A stretch of DNA of 8,253 nt. It comes from Candidatus Zixiibacteriota bacterium (GTDB taxonomy: Bacteria; Zixibacteria; MSB-5A5; GN15; PGXB01). The stretch lies in assembly GCA_020345705.1 (NCBI GenBank), contig CP070766.1, forward strand, positions 1,428,255 through 1,436,507, read 5' to 3'. The position numbers and the translations under genes are program-made. The notes beneath the pieces are model-generated. The model made no database searches, was not told the DNA's origin, and saw only the letters and a program-made list of their open reading frames with translations. Positions 5,293 to 8,253 of the stretch are shown here, piece by piece. How positions within the stretch are numbered: the first letter of the stretch is position 1; each line of letters opens with the position of its first letter.

Positions 5293-6185
5293 TATTCCTC
5301 CGGCCAGAATTCGTCTATCGTCTCCTGCAGCAGGCGGTTGAACTCCGCCGGTCTTTCCATGTGCGGGAAATGCCCGGTGGCCGGGATTACCTTGACCCGG
5401 AACAGGTCGGTGACGCTTCTGTTGCCTTCGATATCGGTCTCGTTCAGATCGCCGCTGATGCTCAGAATGGGAATACGCATCTCGCTCAGCGCCGGGCGAT
5501 AATCGTACTTCAGAATCGATTCCATGGACTCAATGCCTATCTCAGCCGGGGCCTGGGCCATATCTTCCGATACCCACTCAATCAGGGACGAGTCAGCCTC
5601 CGGGGCAAAAATGTGTTGCACATATTCTTCCGTGTAGGACTTAAAATCATCCCTGAACGGCTGAAGAAATCCGTCGATTGCCTCCTGACCATATTCTGCC
5701 GTCAACGATTGGTACGTATCGACTCCGACGAGCGCCGCTACTTTTCCGGGCAGGCGCCGCGCGGCCTCGACTATGACCCGTCCGCCCATCGAATGACCGA
5801 TGAGTATAACCTCTTCCAGCTTCAACCCTTTCACCACTGCCGCGACGTCCTCACCGTAAGCCTCCATGGTCCATTCGTCCCGATTCAGGCCCGAACTGCC
5901 GTGCCCGGCCAGGTCTATCGTTACGACCTTGTACCTGTCGGCGAATTCATCGACCTGCGCCTCCCAGTACGTTCGGTCACAGCACCAGCAGTGCACAAAG
6001 ACCAGAGCCCGATCGCCGCTACCCCGGACGTCATAATGAATCATGGCGCTGTCGGCGGAGTAAGTGCTGTCGGTGACGACGGCCTTTTCCGCCGTCTCAA
6101 GATTTCCGGATTCCTTCTGACACGACGACAACAAGAGGCCGACCGCCAGAAGACAAAGAATGCATTGTGACAGCTTGAGCAACAT
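5292..6185 (-). CDS. Lipoprotein alpha/beta hydrolase
   Basis: A 297-residue serine hydrolase predicted to be lipid-anchored outside the cytoplasm. Residues 1-22 form a lipoprotein signal peptide with lipobox LSSC (Cys22). The alpha/beta-hydrolase core follows: the oxyanion region FVHCWCCD (63-70), DLAGHGSSG (91-99), nucleophile elbow GHSMGG with Ser132, probable acid Asp246 in SGD, and catalytic His272 in TGHFPHMERP. All three triad residues are present, so it should be active; the substrate is unknown (an ester, lactone or similar small molecule). The usual HG of the oxyanion motif is HC here, giving three nearby cysteines (66, 68, 69). The ATG has a strong TAAGGAGG site. It lies 92 nt after bshB1 on the same strand and may be cotranscribed, but no known bacillithiol role supports a functional link. 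Confidence 0.88.
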   Translation of the reverse strand: MLLKLSQCILCLLAVGLLLSSCQKESGNLETAEKAVVTDSTYSADSAMIHYDVRGSGDRALVFVHCWCCDRTYWEAQVDEFADRYKVVTIDLAGHGSSGLNRDEWTMEAYGEDVAAVVKGLKLEEVILIGHSMGGRVIVEAARRLPGKVAALVGVDTYQSLTAEYGQEAIDGFLQPFRDDFKSYTEEYVQHIFAPEADSSLIEWVSEDMAQAPAEIGIESMESILKYDYRPALSEMRIPILSISGDLNETDIEGNRSVTDLFRVKVIPATGHFPHMERPAEFNRLLQETIDEFWPEE

Positions 6186-6277
6186 GATTTCCTCCTTATG
6201 GTATTTTTGTCAAGATAGACGCTCAGGCTACGCCTTACAACATAAATGTGGTTTGACTCGGACTTCTGGGAGTTTTC

Positions 6278-6997
6278 TCATATCGAGCGGACGGGCATTC
6301 CCAGAGGATCATCGATGAGGATATTTTCTTTTGTCGTGAAGGCCTCGGCATATTCGACGCCGACGAGCTGGCCGTAATATTTGGCCGTGGTTGTCATGAA
6401 TTCAAAAATGTCGACGCCCGGTTTGAAAATCTCCCTCGCCGACGGTGTGTCATCGAACTGCGACTTGTAGGCCGCAACGGCATCCAGTTTGCGGGACATC
6501 TGCCCGGTGATATCGACAAAAAACGAATGTTTCATGTCCCTATAGGAAGAAGCGTAAATGATTTTCCGCGGCCGATGCGGTTCATCGTCGATCTCAAGTT
6601 TTTTCAGACCGGCCAGAAAGCAGGCATCGTAGCCCAGTTGTGAAGCGGCCAGATGATCGGGATGACGCTGCGCCCAAATCGGCAGGATAATCAGTTCAGG
6701 CTTGAATTTCCTTATGACCTGGGCGATTTTCAGCTTGTTCTCGCGGGTGACTTCAATCCCGGAGTCGGGAAGCGAAAGATTCCCGCGCCAGGACAGCCCC
6801 ATGCTTTTGGCCGCTTCAATGGAATCTCTTTCGCGGTCCTCGGCGGTGCCCTTGCTGCCCATCTCGCCCTCGGTCAGGTCAAGGATCCCGGCTTTCTTTC
6901 CCTTATCAATCAGCTTTATCAGAGTGCCGCCGCAGATGATTTCGGCATCATCTCGATGAGCCGTAATTGCCAGAGCGTCGAGCGTCGGTTTATCCAT
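6278..6997 (-). CDS. bshB1: Bacillithiol biosynthesis deacetylase BshB1
   Basis: A 239-residue zinc deacetylase of the LmbE/PIG-L family. It removes the acetyl group from GlcNAc-malate to give GlcN-malate, the second step of bacillithiol synthesis, in the cytoplasm. The N-terminal metal motif is AHRDDAE (His14, Asp17), where the family norm is AHPDDxE; the substituted Pro is not a ligand. The second motif is RHPDH (111-115). LTEGEMGSKGT (41-51) and the end VGVEYAEAFTTKENILIDDPL-like pattern are typical of the BshB1 subfamily as opposed to other LmbE proteins. Length is normal. Its ATG overlaps the 3' end of bshA by 8 nt, with AAGGA upstream, so translation is coupled. Assignment is firm because bshA and a bshC end lie upstream. 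Confidence 0.92.
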   Translation of the reverse strand: MDKPTLDALAITAHRDDAEIICGGTLIKLIDKGKKAGILDLTEGEMGSKGTAEDRERDSIEAAKSMGLSWRGNLSLPDSGIEVTRENKLKIAQVIRKFKPELIILPIWAQRHPDHLAASQLGYDACFLAGLKKLEIDDEPHRPRKIIYASSYRDMKHSFFVDITGQMSRKLDAVAAYKSQFDDTPSAREIFKPGVDIFEFMTTTAKYYGQLVGVEYAEAFTTKENILIDDPLGMPVRSI

Positions 6998-8117
6998 TCA
7001 GAATTTCCTTATAGTACTCTTCGTATTCAGTGACGATCTTGTTGGCGTTAAATCGTTCGTTGGCCAGCCGAGACGCGTTTACCTTGAATTTTTCCAATCT
7101 GTCCTTGTCTGACAACAGAGAAATTCCGGCCTCGGCCATGGACGTTGTATCCCCGGTGCGAAACAGAAAGCCGTTCGTCTCATGCTCGACAACTTCGACC
7201 AATCCGGTGTCAACGGTACCAATCACCGGTACGCCGCAGGCCAGAGCTTCAAGCGCCGCCAGGCCGAATGATTCTTCCTCCGAAGGAAGCAGGAACACAT
7301 CTGACACCGGCAGGATGGCCTCGATTCGGGTCTGGTTACCGAGGAAAGTGACCTTACCGTTCAGATGTCTCTTGTTCACCTGCCGCCGGGCCAGAATCGT
7401 CTCGGGACCCTCACCGATCAGCAGGAGCCTGGCCGGGAGTTTGTTTGACAGCTTGTCAAAGACATCGATCACGTCCATAGTTCTTTTGACCGGACGGAAG
7501 TTGGAGGTGTGCGTTATGACGAATTCGTCATCCTTCGCAAAGCTTCGCCTCTTGCACATGCCCTCGGTTTTGGGTTTGAATCTTTCGACGTCGATGAAAT
7601 TGTGAATGACTTTAATCTTTTTCTCGATTTTGAATGTCTCGCACGTTTCATCCGCCAGATATGCCGACACGGCCGTGATGCCGTCCGAGGCATTTATCGA
7701 AAAGCGGGTGATGTCATAAAACGACGGGTCCGACCCGACCAGGGTAATGTCGGTGCCGTGCAGAGTGGTGATTATTCTTGGGAGCGGACAGCCTGTCACA
7801 AGCTGCCGGGCCAGAAAGGCCGAGGTTGCGTGGGGAATGGCGTAATGGACGTGAAGAATCTCAAGCTCGAACTGGCAGGCGATGTCGGCCATTTTCGCCG
7901 CCAGCGTCAGAGTGTACGGAGGGTGCTTGAACAGCGGGTAGGCCGTCGTCTCGACGCCGTGGAAATAAAGATTCTCCTGGTACTTGTCCAGCCGAAACGG
8001 AAGCGCGTAACTTATGAAGTGAACCTGATGACCGCGCAGGGCGAGCTGCTGGCCGAGTTCGGTCGCGACGATTCCCGAGCCTCCCGCCACGGGATAACAT
8101 GTAATACCCACCTTCAT
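6990..8117 (-). CDS. bshA: N-acetyl-alpha-D-glucosaminyl L-malate synthase BshA
   Basis: A 375-residue GT-B glycosyltransferase of family GT4 that transfers GlcNAc from UDP-GlcNAc to L-malate, the first step of bacillithiol synthesis. The N-terminus MKVGITCYPVAGGSGIVATE is nearly diagnostic for BshA (glycine-rich loop at 11-15). HVHYAIPHA (89-97) and TLHGTDITLVG (118-128) follow in the acceptor domain. In the donor domain SNFRPVKR (205-212) and the EX7E motif E282...E290 (ESFGLAALE) bind the nucleotide sugar. The length matches the family. The ATG overlaps the preceding stop by 4 nt (ATGA), and the 3' end overlaps bshB1 by 8 nt, so this is a tightly coupled operon. Confidence 0.95.
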   Translation of the reverse strand: MKVGITCYPVAGGSGIVATELGQQLALRGHQVHFISYALPFRLDKYQENLYFHGVETTAYPLFKHPPYTLTLAAKMADIACQFELEILHVHYAIPHATSAFLARQLVTGCPLPRIITTLHGTDITLVGSDPSFYDITRFSINASDGITAVSAYLADETCETFKIEKKIKVIHNFIDVERFKPKTEGMCKRRSFAKDDEFVITHTSNFRPVKRTMDVIDVFDKLSNKLPARLLLIGEGPETILARRQVNKRHLNGKVTFLGNQTRIEAILPVSDVFLLPSEEESFGLAALEALACGVPVIGTVDTGLVEVVEHETNGFLFRTGDTTSMAEAGISLLSDKDRLEKFKVNASRLANERFNANKIVTEYEEYYKEILNG

Positions 8118-8253
8118 TTTTGATTCAGAAACCCGGATAAATATATTAACTGATGATCAGTCGTTTCGATGTTCAGACTATCAACAATATACTTGACGAC
8201 GTCAAAACCGTATTTCGCTATAAAGTAATTGACATTCAGCGACCGGTCCTGAA
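8114..8253 (-). CDS. bshC: BshC C-terminal end (partial; cysteine-adding enzyme)
   Basis: Only the last 45 codons lie in the window; the frame stays open to the window edge. The visible protein starts QDRSLNVNYFIAKYGFDVV and ends with HQLIYLSGFLNQK. This fits the C-terminal end of BshC as I recall it: an LQER-type motif, then N-x-x-Y-[FY]-x-x-KYG-x-D-[FV] and a final H-x-[VL]-[IV]-Y-L. BshC is the proposed ligase that adds cysteine to GlcN-malate, the last step of bacillithiol synthesis. The stop overlaps the bshA start by 4 nt. The assignment rests on a short segment plus context. Confidence 0.75.
   Translation of the reverse strand, partial: QDRSLNVNYFIAKYGFDVVKYIVDSLNIETTDHQLIYLSGFLNQK

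Overview
This window comes from a bacterial chromosome that encodes bacillithiol biosynthesis (bshC end, bshA, bshB1), a selenocysteine tRNA, and a secreted lipoprotein with DNRLRE-like and SdrD B-like domains. Full-strength Shine-Dalgarno sites, sigma70-type promoters and moderate GC fit a bacterium. The gene mix suggests the FCB group or a neighbouring candidate phylum (Zixibacteria-like), but that placement is an inference from gene content only.

Positions 51-3011 (minus strand) hold the most interesting part: a compact, probably undescribed RiPP locus. Read from right to left, a TTGACA-N17-TAATAT promoter near 3261-3289 drives a leader of about 240 nt. Next come a 34-residue Cys-containing peptide, a 30-nt perfect palindrome, a related 33-residue peptide, a second hairpin with nearly the same arms, and two radical SAM/SPASM enzymes overlapping by 4 nt. 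The two peptides were not in the supplied gene calls. They share FLI[DE]PxKPTK[DE]xCP at the N-terminus and P[ML]YG[VI] near the C-terminus, and each starts 7 nt after an almost perfect Shine-Dalgarno sequence. They are the likely substrates of the two enzymes.

Positions 3367-4939 (plus strand) carry a divergent, separately promoted lipoprotein gene. A GC-rich hairpin terminator follows it.

Positions 5090-5217 (minus strand) carry selC (tRNA-Sec, anticodon UCA) with its own TTGATT-N17-TATAAT promoter. Its acceptor arm looks one pair shorter than the E. coli type.

Positions 5292-8253 (minus strand) are a bacillithiol operon, bshC(3' end)-bshA-bshB1, with overlapping reading frames. A lipoprotein alpha/beta hydrolase follows 92 nt later. 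BshA joins GlcNAc to malate, BshB1 deacetylates the product, and BshC adds cysteine.
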